This document shows positions 54,336 through 63,892 of a stretch of DNA of 64,000 bases, in pieces. The stretch comes from Promethearchaeota archaeon (GTDB lineage Archaea > Asgardarchaeota > Lokiarchaeia > Sigyniarchaeales > SOKP01): NCBI GenBank assembly GCA_016839705.1, contig JAEOTR010000019.1, positions 60,285 to 124,284 of the forward strand. The letters run 5' to 3'. Made by a program: the position numbers and the translations under genes. The notes beneath the pieces are model-generated. The model ran no database searches, was not told the origin of the DNA, and saw only the letters and a program-made list of their open reading frames with translations. Within the stretch, counting starts at the first letter, position 1, and each line of letters starts with the position of its first letter.

Positions 54336-55763
54336 ATGGTTAATTTGAAATGGAATGGTAAACTAAAAAAAGAAGAAATTTGCGAGAAAAGGCATAATAT
54401 AGCACCATTCCATGTTCTTGATCTTTACCCTACCAATAGTTCTGACCTAAAAATAACAGAAGGATGGCAGAATTTATTGATATGGGGAGAAAACAGAGCA
54501 ATAATGAATTCTCTATTGAAGAAATACAAAAATAAAATTTCTTTGATATATATAGATCCTCCGTTTAGAACAGGAGGAGATTTCAACTTAAAAATTCAAA
54601 TAGGGGAAGATGGTAAATTTGTTGATGAAATTGCCTATGAAGATAAGTGGGATAAGGGAGTAGACTCCTACTTGAGTTTTATACAAGAAAGATTAATTTT
54701 AATGAGAGAATTTCTATCTAACACTGGATCTATTTATGTTCATTTAGACTGGCATACTTCACACTATGTAAAATTAATCATGGATGAAATTTTTGGTATA
54801 GATAATTTCAGAAATGAAATAGTATGGGCATATCCAGCTGCTTCAGCAAAGACAAGAAAATTTTTTATTAGAGCCTATGATACAATCCTTTTTTACACTA
54901 AAACAGATGATTACATTTTTAATGATGATCCAAACATATATATGGAGTATTCAGATCGAGTAAAAAACGCTTTAAAGAGAGATGAACACGGAGTATTCTA
55001 TTATCGAGGAGGGAGCCACGATGGGAAAAAATTATCCAGAAAAGTCTATGTGGAACAAGAAGGGACGTTTCCAAGGGATGTTTGGAATGACATTCCTTAT
55101 ATTAGAGCGAATGCCAATGAGTATCAAGGTTTTTCAACGCAGAAACCAGAAAGACTTCTAAAAAGAATTATTTTAGCATCAACCAATAAAAAAGATCTTA
55201 TCGCCGACTTCTTTTGTGGCTCTGGTACAACTTTATCAGTTGCAGAGAAACTTGGAAGACGCTGGATTGGATGCGATACAAATTACACTGCAATCCATAT
55301 TTCCAAAAAGCGTATTCTTAGTATAAGCAATAGTAATGATATAATGAAATGGAAACTAAAATATGATAAAAATCCTAATTCTTTTAAAATTTATGGATTA
55401 AACAAACAGGAAAACCTTAATCTAAAATCTTCAAACCTAGATTTAGACATTCAACAAGATCACAATATTGTTAGCATAAAGTTAACAAACTTTTCATATT
55501 CTAAAGATAAAGATCTCCCGGCTAAAATTAAAAAGAAAATTAAAGTTTTTTCAGATTTCATTGATTATTGGGCTATAGATTACGATTATAAAGATGATAC
55601 ATTTAATAATATGTGGATTTCTTTTAGGACTCCAAAAAAAAGAAAATTAAAACTGAAATCTGACCCATTTCTTTATGAAAAGTCAGGAGAATATAATCTT
55701 TCAGTTAAAATTATCGATATTTTTGGAACAGAGTTAATATATTCATTCAGAATTAGAATCTGA
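54336..55763 (+). CDS. DNA methyltransferase (N4/N6, beta-class order), orphan
   Basis: A 475-residue amino-methyltransferase. Motif IV is IYIDPPFRTGGDF near residue 75 and comes before the SAM-binding motif I DFFCGSGTTLSVAE near residue 290, the order of the beta class as in type III Mod and some type II enzymes. A HLDWHTSHYVKLIMDEIFG helix lies between them. The last ~150 residues are an extra domain with no recognised motif. No restriction endonuclease is adjacent, so it could be an orphan or solitary enzyme; the target sequence is unknown. Confidence 0.85.
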   Translation: MVNLKWNGKLKKEEICEKRHNIAPFHVLDLYPTNSSDLKITEGWQNLLIWGENRAIMNSLLKKYKNKISLIYIDPPFRTGGDFNLKIQIGEDGKFVDEIAYEDKWDKGVDSYLSFIQERLILMREFLSNTGSIYVHLDWHTSHYVKLIMDEIFGIDNFRNEIVWAYPAASAKTRKFFIRAYDTILFYTKTDDYIFNDDPNIYMEYSDRVKNALKRDEHGVFYYRGGSHDGKKLSRKVYVEQEGTFPRDVWNDIPYIRANANEYQGFSTQKPERLLKRIILASTNKKDLIADFFCGSGTTLSVAEKLGRRWIGCDTNYTAIHISKKRILSISNSNDIMKWKLKYDKNPNSFKIYGLNKQENLNLKSSNLDLDIQQDHNIVSIKLTNFSYSKDKDLPAKIKKKIKVFSDFIDYWAIDYDYKDDTFNNMWISFRTPKKRKLKLKSDPFLYEKSGEYNLSVKIIDIFGTELIYSFRIRI

Positions 55764-55765
55764 TA

Positions 55766-57151
55766 TCATTTGATAAGCTCTCTAATCAACATCGTAGCAT
55801 AGCTTCCTTTTTGAAGCGAAAATTCAATTTTCATCTTCTTTCTATCCTTAAATACATCATCTTCACTCAACTCTATCATCTTCAAATCCCATGGTTTAAC
55901 AGACAGTGCTCTAATCGAACCTTTAAACTCATTTTCATCTACAAACTCAGATTGAAAAATAGCATCACTTATCTTTTCTTCCTTGGTTATTTCTGTAAAA
56001 AATGAATTCATCAAGGGGAAATCATCTAAATTTGTGAGTTTACCAACAATCGGTATAACAATAGAAGCTCGATCCAATTCAAATGCTTTTTCTAAGTACC
56101 TATCATATTTGTCACCATAAACATATTTCACCGATGTAATATTACCGTTAAAATCATCTAAAATGCTTATCACATCCCCCGTAATAGGTTTAAATAAAGG
56201 TAAGCCTTTTTTTATGCGTAATGAAACCATTTTATTAAAAATAAAGGATTGGAAGGAACTAATTAATAATCTCCTTAAATCAGCGGAAAGTGTATATATA
56301 GCACCACGATAATCCCCAGGATTGTCTATTAAAAATTCAATCATCTTCCTTTCATAATTCAACCCTAATGGAAAGTTTTTCAACGCTTCCTTGAAATCTC
56401 TCGTTTTTTTCAGATTATTTCGAACTTTTTTTGATTCTTCAGGTTCAGTAGAATAAGTTCTTAATACGTACTCATTAAATGCATTTTCATAATCATCATT
56501 TAAGAGAAAATAGCCCACTATATGTGAATTAGGTCTAATATTGCCAAAACGTTGTAGTCCGAAATAGTTAGGAAAACCAAAATTCTTCAAAAAATTAATA
56601 TTTTTTTGAGAATCTGTTCTCAAGGTATTACTTGTTTTGATATTTCTTATAATTATTGTGAAATTATTTCCCAAATGGCTCCCCAATTTAATCGGTTTCC
56701 TTGAGGGATTGACATTTCTAATAAAAATATCATGTAATTTTAGTGCCTTTAATTTTTTAATATAATTTCCTTTAATTGAAATTTTCTGAACAGAAATTGA
56801 GTGCTTATCTTTTAACCCAGAATAAGTAATTAACTTCTTTGGGATTTTAAGAGCCTTACTAATTTTATTTACTGCTTCAAATGTATCCATATTGACTTTT
56901 GTTAAATTAAATGTAGTAAATCTATCATTTAGTTCTTCTGAAAATGTGGGGCTGGTGAAATCTTCATTTATATTTAGAATTCTTCTATTTTCAACAATTT
57001 CTTTTACAATAAAATCTTTATATTGAGTTTTGAATACTCCCCCAATCCCTTTAATTTTACTTGTTGCATAACTCTCAATCCCTACAAACGTCTCTAATTC
57101 TTTTTCACGATTTTCTTTAAAAATATAGGGATCTGTTTCTTGATCAAGCAA
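55766..57151 (-). CDS. truD: tRNA pseudouridine(13) synthase TruD
   Basis: A 461-residue TruD-family pseudouridine synthase that modifies position 13 of tRNAs. The catalytic Asp is in YSGLKDKHSISVQKISI near residue 115, and the family stretch FPNYFGLQRFG follows. Archaeal forms are longer than bacterial ones, consistent with this length. The ATG is 24 bases downstream of the pth2 stop. The convergent methyltransferase stop lies two bases away. TruD, Pth2 and the next upstream gene form a likely RNA-processing operon. Confidence 0.93.
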   Translation of the reverse strand: MLDQETDPYIFKENREKELETFVGIESYATSKIKGIGGVFKTQYKDFIVKEIVENRRILNINEDFTSPTFSEELNDRFTTFNLTKVNMDTFEAVNKISKALKIPKKLITYSGLKDKHSISVQKISIKGNYIKKLKALKLHDIFIRNVNPSRKPIKLGSHLGNNFTIIIRNIKTSNTLRTDSQKNINFLKNFGFPNYFGLQRFGNIRPNSHIVGYFLLNDDYENAFNEYVLRTYSTEPEESKKVRNNLKKTRDFKEALKNFPLGLNYERKMIEFLIDNPGDYRGAIYTLSADLRRLLISSFQSFIFNKMVSLRIKKGLPLFKPITGDVISILDDFNGNITSVKYVYGDKYDRYLEKAFELDRASIVIPIVGKLTNLDDFPLMNSFFTEITKEEKISDAIFQSEFVDENEFKGSIRALSVKPWDLKMIELSEDDVFKDRKKMKIEFSLQKGSYATMLIRELIK

Positions 57152-57175
57152 CTTTTTTAGCCAATAGTTTTAGTA

Positions 57176-57532
57176 TTATAATAACTTAAGATCTCCCGTA
57201 ATTTTATCTATTTTAGTGGATTCTATTGGTCCAATACCAATAGCCGTTGTTGTACCAGGTGTCAGCTGAGTAAGTCCTGCATCTTTTACAATAAAATATA
57301 GAATCTTATTTAATTCTAATTTCTTTATAATTTCTTTCATTTCTTCTAAATCTTTTAGTTTTATAACAACTTTTTTCTGCCCAGTATTCTTCCACATTTT
57401 CCAAGCATTTTTATTTTGTACTCTAACTAAATCTGATGCGGAAAGACTTGCATGACACGATTGAACACACTTCTTCCCAGTGCCCATCTTTAAATCCGTT
57501 CTAATTAAAATAACTTGTTTGAATTCTTCCAC
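57176..57532 (-). CDS. pth: peptidyl-tRNA hydrolase, Pth2 family
   Basis: A 118-residue archaeal/eukaryal Pth2 that releases peptides from stalled peptidyl-tRNA. The conserved [17 protein letters not shown] near residue 20, [19 protein letters not shown] and the terminal GDLKLL are as in the family. Length fits exactly. It lies between truD (24 bases downstream) and the Zn/KH-like gene (47 bases upstream) on the same strand, a common archaeal arrangement for translation genes. Confidence 0.95.
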   Translation of the reverse strand: MEEFKQVILIRTDLKMGTGKKCVQSCHASLSASDLVRVQNKNAWKMWKNTGQKKVVIKLKDLEEMKEIIKKLELNKILYFIVKDAGLTQLTPGTTTAIGIGPIESTKIDKITGDLKLL

Positions 57533-57579
57533 GGTAAATCTATTTAATATTAAGAAAGAGATAAATTAAACCTTATTGA

Positions 57580-58092
57580 TTATTGGAATTCAACTCTAGT
57601 TATGTTTCCTGTTAGCTCGAAAATCAATTCTTCAAGTTCTTCTTTAGTAAATAATAACTTGTCTTTATCTTCTTCCCAAAGAACAGCTCTAAACTGAACA
57701 TCTCCAGTAGCTAAAAATATTTCGTTAAGAGATTTTATCTTATATGGATTGATTAATGCTTCAACAACCGGACGTGGCTTCTTGGTGTTTTGAACCAAGA
57801 GTATTTCGTCAATTTCATATGTTTCTTTTATCAAATCCATTAATTTTGGAGTTATTCTTAATTTGTCTCTCTTCCCTACAACGATGATTACAACATCTTC
57901 AAAATCAATTGCTTTATGAAAAGATATATCTTTTAAAAAAGCAAATTCTTCATTTTCTTCCTCTAACTTAATAAGATCTTTTGCTAAGTCAATCTCGAAT
58001 TCAGATATTTCTCCCGCATCAAGTCTAGCCTGACAATTATTACATAAGAACCCAGAATTTATACATGTTTTATCCGCAGGGAGAACCTTCAT
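57580..58092 (-). CDS. archaeal Cys-containing RNA-binding-like protein (NusA/KH-like?)
   Basis: A 170-residue protein starting with a cysteine cluster (TCINSGFLCNNCQARLDAG, three Cys) followed by two alternating alpha/beta units (DVVIIVVGKRDKLRITPK, then NEIFLATGDVQFRAVL), which could be KH-type domains. Conserved archaeal proteins of this type have been annotated as NusA-like or KH-domain RNA-binding proteins; I cannot confirm which. Gene order with pth2 and truD supports a role in RNA or translation. Start is ATG. Confidence 0.5.
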   Translation of the reverse strand: MKVLPADKTCINSGFLCNNCQARLDAGEISEFEIDLAKDLIKLEEENEEFAFLKDISFHKAIDFEDVVIIVVGKRDKLRITPKLMDLIKETYEIDEILLVQNTKKPRPVVEALINPYKIKSLNEIFLATGDVQFRAVLWEEDKDKLLFTKEELEELIFELTGNITRVEFQ

Positions 58093-58286
58093 AATATTTT
58101 AACTAACTTGAATGATTCAATTTTAAAATTGTTCCATCAAATCGTTTTAGCAAAGCCTAATGTAATTATAATCTATTAAATATATTTAATTAATTTTATG
58201 ATGAAGATTCTTAATTTGATATTTTATAAAAGATGTTTTTATAATGATAGTGCTAAAATATTTACAACGAGAAAGAATTAAATGTG

Positions 58287-59207
58287 TTATATTTCTAAAG
58301 TTAGATATCTGTTAATTTCGTCTTCAATTATAGAAACTTCTCTTATTACTTCTCTAAATTCTTGTTTAGATACTTTATTTCTATTCAAAATTGTTTTAGC
58401 AAACGATTGATATTTTTCAATTATCTTAGGCTCAACAAAATTTTTAAGTTTTAAGCAAAATGAATAAAGGTAAGAATAGGTTTCTGCAAATTTCGAATAT
58501 GAAATAGACTCTATAACTCGATCTAAATAGTATTGTAACCTAAGTTTTCGATCCTTTATTTCATCTCTTAGAGATTTTGATTCAGTCTGATACTCAATAA
58601 ATTTTTCATCGTCATGAAGTTTTTCTGAAATTTCAATTAATTTCTTAGAAATCTCATATTTTTTAAGATAATTTTCTTCTTCTAAATACTCCTTAGTTAA
58701 ATTTTCTCTTTCTGTTAATAGATTCTCTCTTAACTGCTCAGACAAAGCACCTTTTTGATCCCATATTGATTTTAGAATAGAACTCTGATTTGCAGTTAAT
58801 GATGATTCAGAAATTAGTCTTTTATTCGATAAAATTAATTGTATGATTTTAAGATCAAACATCTCAAGCATTTCTGGTTTCTGATCCCAGTTTACAAATA
58901 AATCTAAATGATCCATTATAATCTTGACTATCTTTGGGATCATTTTTTCAGTTTCTCTTATATCATCCCTGTCAATGATTATCACAAGATCAGAAGTCAC
59001 CTCTGGAATTCTTGAAATGAGAACAAAATATTCCCCTAACTCAATTGTACTTAACGATTCTGTACTACTTGCAGTTAATTCTGAGACAAAAGTTTGAAGA
59101 GCAGAGAAAAAAGAGCTGAACATCTCCAATTTTTCATCGCTCTGAAATTTTTTATTATAGAGCAAATTCTTTGAATTACTCTGAAAAATGTATAAAGATT
59201 GGATCAT
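58287..59207 (-). CDS. longin-like domain protein with C-terminal coiled coil
   Basis: A 306-residue protein. The first 130 residues show the longin/roadblock-like layout (IQSLYIFQSNSKNLLYNKKF, then MFSSFFSALQTFVSEL, then ELGEYFVLISRIPEV and SDLVIIIDRDD). The pattern resembles the N-terminus of the 24986 gene: an exposed start strand, then the MFS..FFSAL helix. The remaining 170 residues are a long charged coiled coil with helical ends. Such proteins may bind small GTPases or each other. Start is ATG. It is a single gene between the RNA-processing operon and eL38. Confidence 0.6.
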   Translation of the reverse strand: MIQSLYIFQSNSKNLLYNKKFQSDEKLEMFSSFFSALQTFVSELTASSTESLSTIELGEYFVLISRIPEVTSDLVIIIDRDDIRETEKMIPKIVKIIMDHLDLFVNWDQKPEMLEMFDLKIIQLILSNKRLISESSLTANQSSILKSIWDQKGALSEQLRENLLTERENLTKEYLEEENYLKKYEISKKLIEISEKLHDDEKFIEYQTESKSLRDEIKDRKLRLQYYLDRVIESISYSKFAETYSYLYSFCLKLKNFVEPKIIEKYQSFAKTILNRNKVSKQEFREVIREVSIIEDEINRYLTLEI

Positions 59208-59399
59208 TTTTTTTAGCTAATATCCCGAATTCAGTTTAACGTATTCTATTTAATTACAATTATATTAAAATTATTGTGTTATCCAAATTTATAATTATAC
59301 TATTCAAAACTAATACAAAAATTAGATAAGTTCATTTATTTTTATCAAATTAATAATTATAATTTGTTATAATTAGTTGATGTTGTTAGAGTATTCTTC

Positions 59400-59594
59400 C
59401 TATAATTCTATAACATCACAAGTAATGTTTCTCAAAATTCTCTCTGCAGTAACAGGATCAGTTTTATATGTATAAAGTATTTTCTGTGTTCTTAATTTTA
59501 GCTTGACTACATCTTTCAAGCGCTTAACACGACAATGAACAGCAAACTCTGCTAATTCGATAAACTTCTCTTCATCAAATATTTCTCTGGGCAT
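59400..59594 (-). CDS. rpl38e: large ribosomal subunit protein eL38
   Basis: A 64-residue basic ribosomal protein. The start MPREIFDEEKF and the KLRTQKILYTYKTDPVTAER segment match eL38 (for comparison, human eL38 starts MPRKIEEI and has the same YLYTL core). eL38 is absent from many archaea and present in Asgard and some Crenarchaeota, so its presence supports the lineage inference. Start ATG fits the family exactly. The divergent eL40 gene begins about 190 bases away on the other strand. Confidence 0.85.
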   Translation of the reverse strand: MPREIFDEEKFIELAEFAVHCRVKRLKDVVKLKLRTQKILYTYKTDPVTAERILRNITCDVIEL

Positions 59595-59785
59595 TTTTAC
59601 TCAACTAAGCATTCATAATGTAATTGTTGAATAGATTTATTCATCATAAAATTTTAATTTTATTATATTTCACATTATTTCAATCCAAAATTTTATTTTG
59701 AATCGCATGTTTTTGAAATTATTCTTATATTGATTATTTCTAAGTTAGATCTGAAGAAACAAAAAGAAATAAAAAACTGAAAATA

Positions 59786-59947
59786 ATGCCGATTGATGAT
59801 CCAGCGAAACGAAGAATTGCCCGATACCATTTATTGGAGAAAAGTGTTTGCCGTAAATGTGGATCTTTAAATCCCGTTAAAGCAAAAAAATGTAGACGGT
59901 GTCATAGCAAGGATTTGCGACCAAAAAGAAGAGAACTTACTAAATAA
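59786..59947 (+). CDS. rpl40e: large ribosomal subunit protein eL40
   Basis: A 53-residue zinc-binding ribosomal protein, too short for most gene finders. It has the eL40 features: RRIARYHLLEKSVCRKCGS and CRRCHSKDLRPKRREL, four Cys in CxxC pairs forming the zinc site. Archaeal eL40 is the same length and lacks the ubiquitin fusion seen in eukaryotes. The ATG (59786) begins directly at MPIDDPAKRR. It is followed by about 180 bases before the next gene. Confidence 0.92.
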   Translation: MPIDDPAKRRIARYHLLEKSVCRKCGSLNPVKAKKCRRCHSKDLRPKRRELTK

Positions 59948-60131
59948 ATTAATAATTTTAATACTACTGATTTTTGAATATCAATCCTAATCCTATATTA
60001 TTCAAATTCACAATTTTGTAAATTTTTCCCATAAAAATTTTTATAGAATGAAAGAAATAGTACCTTACTTGAAAATCTATTTACAAATTTGTTAAGCATT
60101 ATATTAATTTAATATTAAAGGAGAAAATAAT

Positions 60132-60434
60132 ATGACATTTGTAATGGTAACCGCTAAATATCCACCTCATCAAGCAGATAAAGTGGGAAAAGCTTTCACC
60201 GGAACAAAAATTCCAGAAACAGCAGATTTCGTGAAAAGAATAAACATATTCGTTGTTGCGGATTTTGATGTTAAAATATATACTCTATATGAGATGCCTG
60301 ATGATAAGCTCCATGAAGGCATAAAATCAATAGCTACGCGATATATGGGATATAGAGACATTGTAGGCTTTGATTATAAAATCGAACCACTCCTGACCGC
60401 GCAAGAAGCGCTACCAATGATAGGACTCGGTTAA
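60132..60434 (+). CDS. 100-residue conserved-looking small protein, unknown function
   Basis: A 100-residue soluble protein with alternating strands and helices (FVMVTAKYPPHQADKVGKAF, INIFVVADFDVKIYTLYEM, then a helix around LHEGIKSIATRYM). The pattern could be an alpha/beta-barrel fold such as in dimeric stress-related or EthD-like proteins, but no motif fixes it. A strong ribosome-binding site (AAAGGAG, 60117-60123) precedes the ATG by eight bases, suggesting high expression. It stands alone about 210 bases before the thermosome gene. Confidence 0.6.
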   Translation: MTFVMVTAKYPPHQADKVGKAFTGTKIPETADFVKRINIFVVADFDVKIYTLYEMPDDKLHEGIKSIATRYMGYRDIVGFDYKIEPLLTAQEALPMIGLG

Positions 60435-60580
60435 AAACAAAATAAATAAAAAAAAATAAAAAATTCTAAATTCCATTTTTTTCAATTATTTAAATTTAAA
60501 TCCTCGTTAGCTCTAATATTAAATTATTTCTGCTCTTACCACAATTCGTAAACTTTTTTAATTTTATGACTTAGAGATCT

Positions 60581-60590
60581 ATATATATAA
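60581..60590 (+). promoter_or_regulatory. TATA box of the thermosome gene
   Basis: A ten-base atatatataa stretch lies about 54-63 bases before the thermosome ATG, in the position expected if transcription starts about 25-30 bases downstream and leaves a 30-base leader. It is the best TATA-like element in the gap, but in such AT-rich DNA similar sequences are frequent, so the call is moderate. A GTGA near the ATG may be the ribosome-binding site. Confidence 0.35.
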
Positions 60591-60643
60591 AATATTATAT
60601 CGAAAAAATTATTCAATATAAAATAAACAAAAAGTGAAAAAAA

Positions 60644-62359
60644 ATGGCACAATTAGGCGGAACACCCGTATTAATAATGCGCGAAGGTACTGAGAGACAA
60701 AGAGGCAGAGATGCGATGTCGAATAACATTGCAGCAGCAATTGTTATCGCAGAGGCGGTTAGAACTTCATTAGGCCCCCGAGGTATGGATAAAATGCTTG
60801 TAGACCAGTTTGGCGATGTTGTTATCACAAATGATGGCGCTACAATTCTAAAAGAAATAGATGTTCAACATCCTGCAGCTAAAATGATGGTAGAAGTCGC
60901 CAAAACCCAAGACTCTGAAGTGGGAGATGGAACTACAACTTCAGTAATTCTAGCTGGTGAACTCTTAAAACGAGCAAAAAAATTATTGGAACAAAAGATC
61001 CATCCAACAGTTATTACTGAAGGTTTTCGTAAAGCAGCTGATAAAGCAGTTGAAATTCTCAATTCGATTTCAATTAAAAGCGGCATCGATGATGAAGAAG
61101 GTTTAAAAAATAGTGCTATGACCTGCATGTCCAGTAAAATCGTCTCAGAATCAAAAGCGAAACTAGCACAAATGTGTATGAATGCAATTAAAGCTGTTGC
61201 TGAAAAAGATGGTAATGGAAATTGGGTAGTTGATATCGAAAAAGTTCAAATCCAAAAAAAAGCAGGAGATTCTATAGATGATACAAGTCTAATTAAAGGT
61301 ATTATCCTAGATAAAGAAGTTGTTAGCCCAGGTATGCCAAAAATTATTAACGATGCTAAAATCTTACTCTTACAAAGCGCGATTGAGCTTGAAAAAACAG
61401 AATTTGACAGTAAACTTCAAATTACCAGCCCTGAACAAATTCAGGAGTTCCTCGATGAAGAAGAAAAAATGATCAGAAATATGGTTGAAAAAATTGTAAA
61501 TTCTGGAGCAAATGTTGTCATCTGCCAAAAAGGAATTGATGATCTTGCTCAACATTTCCTTTCAAGAGCAGGAATTATGGCTATTCGAAGGGTTAAAAAA
61601 TCTGACATCGAAAAACTCGCAAAAGCTACTGGCGGTATGATCTATACAAACCTCGATGACGTCACCGCAGAAAAACTTGGATTTGCTGGACTTGTGGAAG
61701 AACGCAAAATTATGAACGATAGCTGGATCTTCATTGAAGAATGTAAAGACCCAAAATCCGTTGTAATCCTTATCAGAGGTGGAACTGATCTTATCATTGA
61801 TGAAGTGGATAGAGCAATTCATGATGCTCTTTGCGTTATACGAGACGTGGTTGAAGACCAAAAATTAGTCGGTGGCGGCGGCGCTCCAGAAATCGAAGTA
61901 GCAATTCAATTACGTAAATATGCCTCAACATTAGGAGGTCGTGAACAATTGGCTGTAGAAATTTTCGCAGATTCGCTTGACATCATCCCAAAAACATTAG
62001 CAGAGAATGCAGGCTTAGACCAAATCGACACACTCATGAAATTAAGAGCTGCCCATCAACAAGGCAATAAATTCGCTGGAACTGATTTAGATACTGGTGA
62101 TGTCGTTCTTGATATGGCGAAAATCGGCGTTGTTGAACCAACTGTCGTGAAAGTTCAAGCTATAAAAAGCTCTACTGAAGCAACCTCAATGATCCTTCGA
62201 ATTGATGATGTAATTGCATCTCAACGAAGTGCTGGACCTCCCGGTGGTGGTATGCCTCCTGGAATGGGCGGAATGGGCGGTGGTATGCCTCCGGGAATGG
62301 GCGGTATGCCTCCGGGAATGGGCGGTATGCCTCCGGGAATGGGCGGTATGGATTATTAA
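60644..62359 (+). CDS. ths: thermosome subunit (group II chaperonin)
   Basis: A 571-residue archaeal group II chaperonin that folds proteins in a double ring. The ATP sites are visible: [18 protein letters not shown] near residue 40, [10 protein letters not shown], and [15 protein letters not shown] near residue 95; the [12 protein letters not shown] of the C-terminal equatorial domain follows. The C-terminus carries repeated GGMPPGMGG units, a disordered tail that fills the chamber, as in other archaeal and eukaryal chaperonins. Start is ATG, with TATA-like and GTGA elements upstream. Confidence 0.97.
   Translation: MAQLGGTPVLIMREGTERQRGRDAMSNNIAAAIVIAEAVRTSLGPRGMDKMLVDQFGDVVITNDGATILKEIDVQHPAAKMMVEVAKTQDSEVGDGTTTSVILAGELLKRAKKLLEQKIHPTVITEGFRKAADKAVEILNSISIKSGIDDEEGLKNSAMTCMSSKIVSESKAKLAQMCMNAIKAVAEKDGNGNWVVDIEKVQIQKKAGDSIDDTSLIKGIILDKEVVSPGMPKIINDAKILLLQSAIELEKTEFDSKLQITSPEQIQEFLDEEEKMIRNMVEKIVNSGANVVICQKGIDDLAQHFLSRAGIMAIRRVKKSDIEKLAKATGGMIYTNLDDVTAEKLGFAGLVEERKIMNDSWIFIEECKDPKSVVILIRGGTDLIIDEVDRAIHDALCVIRDVVEDQKLVGGGGAPEIEVAIQLRKYASTLGGREQLAVEIFADSLDIIPKTLAENAGLDQIDTLMKLRAAHQQGNKFAGTDLDTGDVVLDMAKIGVVEPTVVKVQAIKSSTEATSMILRIDDVIASQRSAGPPGGGMPPGMGGMGGGMPPGMGGMPPGMGGMPPGMGGMDY
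62255..62352 (+). repeat. short tandem repeat coding the thermosome GGM tail
   Basis: About four copies of a 21-base unit (the atgcctccgggaatgggcgg core) encode the repeated Met-Pro-Pro-Gly-Met-Gly-Gly tail of the thermosome. The copies are nearly identical at the DNA level, which could allow tail length to vary by slippage. The other strand shows a shadow frame with the same periodicity. Confidence 0.75.
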
Positions 62360-62593
62360 GAAAATCACTAACATTTTTTTATTTTTATTTTTTCTATTAT
62401 CATTTAGTATAAATCTGGTTTAAATCCATAAAGATATTTCTTTCATCTCTTCTCGATTGACTAATTAGAAATATATTGTAAATTATTTCAATTAAAATTG
62501 TTTTAATTGAAATTTTCGGTGGGATTTTTCCTTCACAATAGCAGTTTAAATACTCATTTTGAAATATATGTTAAAAGAGAAAATAACTTTCGG

Positions 62594-63892
62594 ATGGTTA
62601 AAAAAGAGAGTAAACCGTATGGTCACATCTATGTAGCTAATTATCCTGTTAATGGAAAAAATTACGTGGGTAAAACCAAGATAGAAAGATGGGCGGAGGA
62701 TAAGAATCCTATACAAGAACGATGGAAGGAAGAAGCAGATATAGCCAAAAATAAAGCGGAGAAAGGTTTAAGATTGCGTCATATTGAAAACGCCATTGTT
62801 AAGTATGGCTCTGAGAATTTTATCCTATTTGAGGTGGATAAAGCCTATAATCGAGAGGAATTAAACATTAAAGAGCAAAATTGGATAAAAAAGCTTGATT
62901 CGATGAATCGAGAAAAGGGATATAATATGACAGAAGGGGGAGAAGGTGGGATAAAAAGTCCAGAAGTAAATGAAAGAATGACCAAGATAAACCAGGAGAT
63001 CGCAAGGAATCCAGAAGTTCAAGAGAAGATGAGTAGATCAATTTCAGAAAAATGGGGAGACCCAATATATCAAGAAAATGTAAGTATGGGAGTTACCAAT
63101 AAATGGCAAGAGTCTAAATACCGAGAACGTCAATTCACTGCAAGAGTAGAAGGAAAAAGGGAAATTCAAAATAAGCGGGAATTTTTGAAAGACATTCAAG
63201 ACATGAAGAAAAAAGAAATAAATGTTAAATATGATATGACTGGAAAAAGTATAAATAAGAGAATAGAAGAGATACTCGGCCATCATGGTGTAAAAAACTA
63301 TTCGGAAGCTAAAAAGTACCTTAAGGATAAAGATCTTGATGATTTGGTGAAAGATATTAATGAGAGGTTGAATGACCGGTCTCAGGAATCCAACTTAAAG
63401 AAGGAAATCTCAAACAAAAGAGAATTTTTAGAAGACATTCTTAATATGAAAAGTAAGGATATTGTACAAAAATACAATATGAATAGAGCAACCGTCAATT
63501 TAAGAATACGAGAGATGTTAGGCGAGCACGGCGTGAAAAACTATACGGAAGCGAAAGAATACCTTAAAGAAAAGAATCTTGATGATGTTGTAAAAGATAT
63601 TACTGAAAGGCTTAGTGATCAAACCCAGAAATATGAGGGAACAACGGAAATCTCAAATAAGCAAGAATTTTTGGAAGATATACAGAACCTTCAAAAAAAT
63701 GAAATTGATCATAAATATGGGATGGATGGGAAGACAATTAATAATAAAATTGAGGGGATGTTAGGCGAACATGGAGTTAAGGACTATACGGATGCAAAAG
63801 AATTCCTAAAGGATAAAGATTTAAATGAAGTTTTGAAAGAGATCGAGGAGAGAGAAACAATGGGACGAGGATCATTGCAACATTTATCATAG
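62594..63892 (+). CDS. GIY-YIG endonuclease with three repeated helical units
   Basis: A 432-residue protein from the ATG at 62594. Residues about 8-110 form a GIY-YIG nuclease domain: GHIYVANYPVNGKNYVGKT, HIENAIVKYGSENF and KEQNWIKKLDS before GYNMTEGGEG. Then come NUMOD-like helices and three 81-residue repeats with HTH character (REFLEDI, then a Met-rich helix, EHGVKNY, AKEYLK). Free-standing homing endonucleases have such modular DNA-binding tails. The last ten residues are read from the flanking DNA. A TTG 87 bases upstream would add unlikely residues. It follows the thermosome by 234 bases. Confidence 0.78.
   Translation: MVKKESKPYGHIYVANYPVNGKNYVGKTKIERWAEDKNPIQERWKEEADIAKNKAEKGLRLRHIENAIVKYGSENFILFEVDKAYNREELNIKEQNWIKKLDSMNREKGYNMTEGGEGGIKSPEVNERMTKINQEIARNPEVQEKMSRSISEKWGDPIYQENVSMGVTNKWQESKYRERQFTARVEGKREIQNKREFLKDIQDMKKKEINVKYDMTGKSINKRIEEILGHHGVKNYSEAKKYLKDKDLDDLVKDINERLNDRSQESNLKKEISNKREFLEDILNMKSKDIVQKYNMNRATVNLRIREMLGEHGVKNYTEAKEYLKEKNLDDVVKDITERLSDQTQKYEGTTEISNKQEFLEDIQNLQKNEIDHKYGMDGKTINNKIEGMLGEHGVKDYTDAKEFLKDKDLNEVLKEIEERETMGRGSLQHLS
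63161..63870 (+). repeat. three tandem repeats of exactly 243 bases inside the GIY-YIG gene
   Basis: Units begin at 63161, 63404 and 63647 (each with GAA of ...E-I-x-N-K-x-E-F-L), so the period is 243 bases (81 codons) both times; the third unit ends near 63870. The protein repeats share EFLxDI, LGEHGVKNY and AKxYLKDKxLDDxVKDI. Copies differ by many silent and some replacement changes, so duplication is not very recent. Confidence 0.85.

Noticed and set aside
62186..62423. Repetitive shadow frames across the thermosome tail
   Set aside because: They only mirror the GGM repeat DNA of the true gene in other frames.
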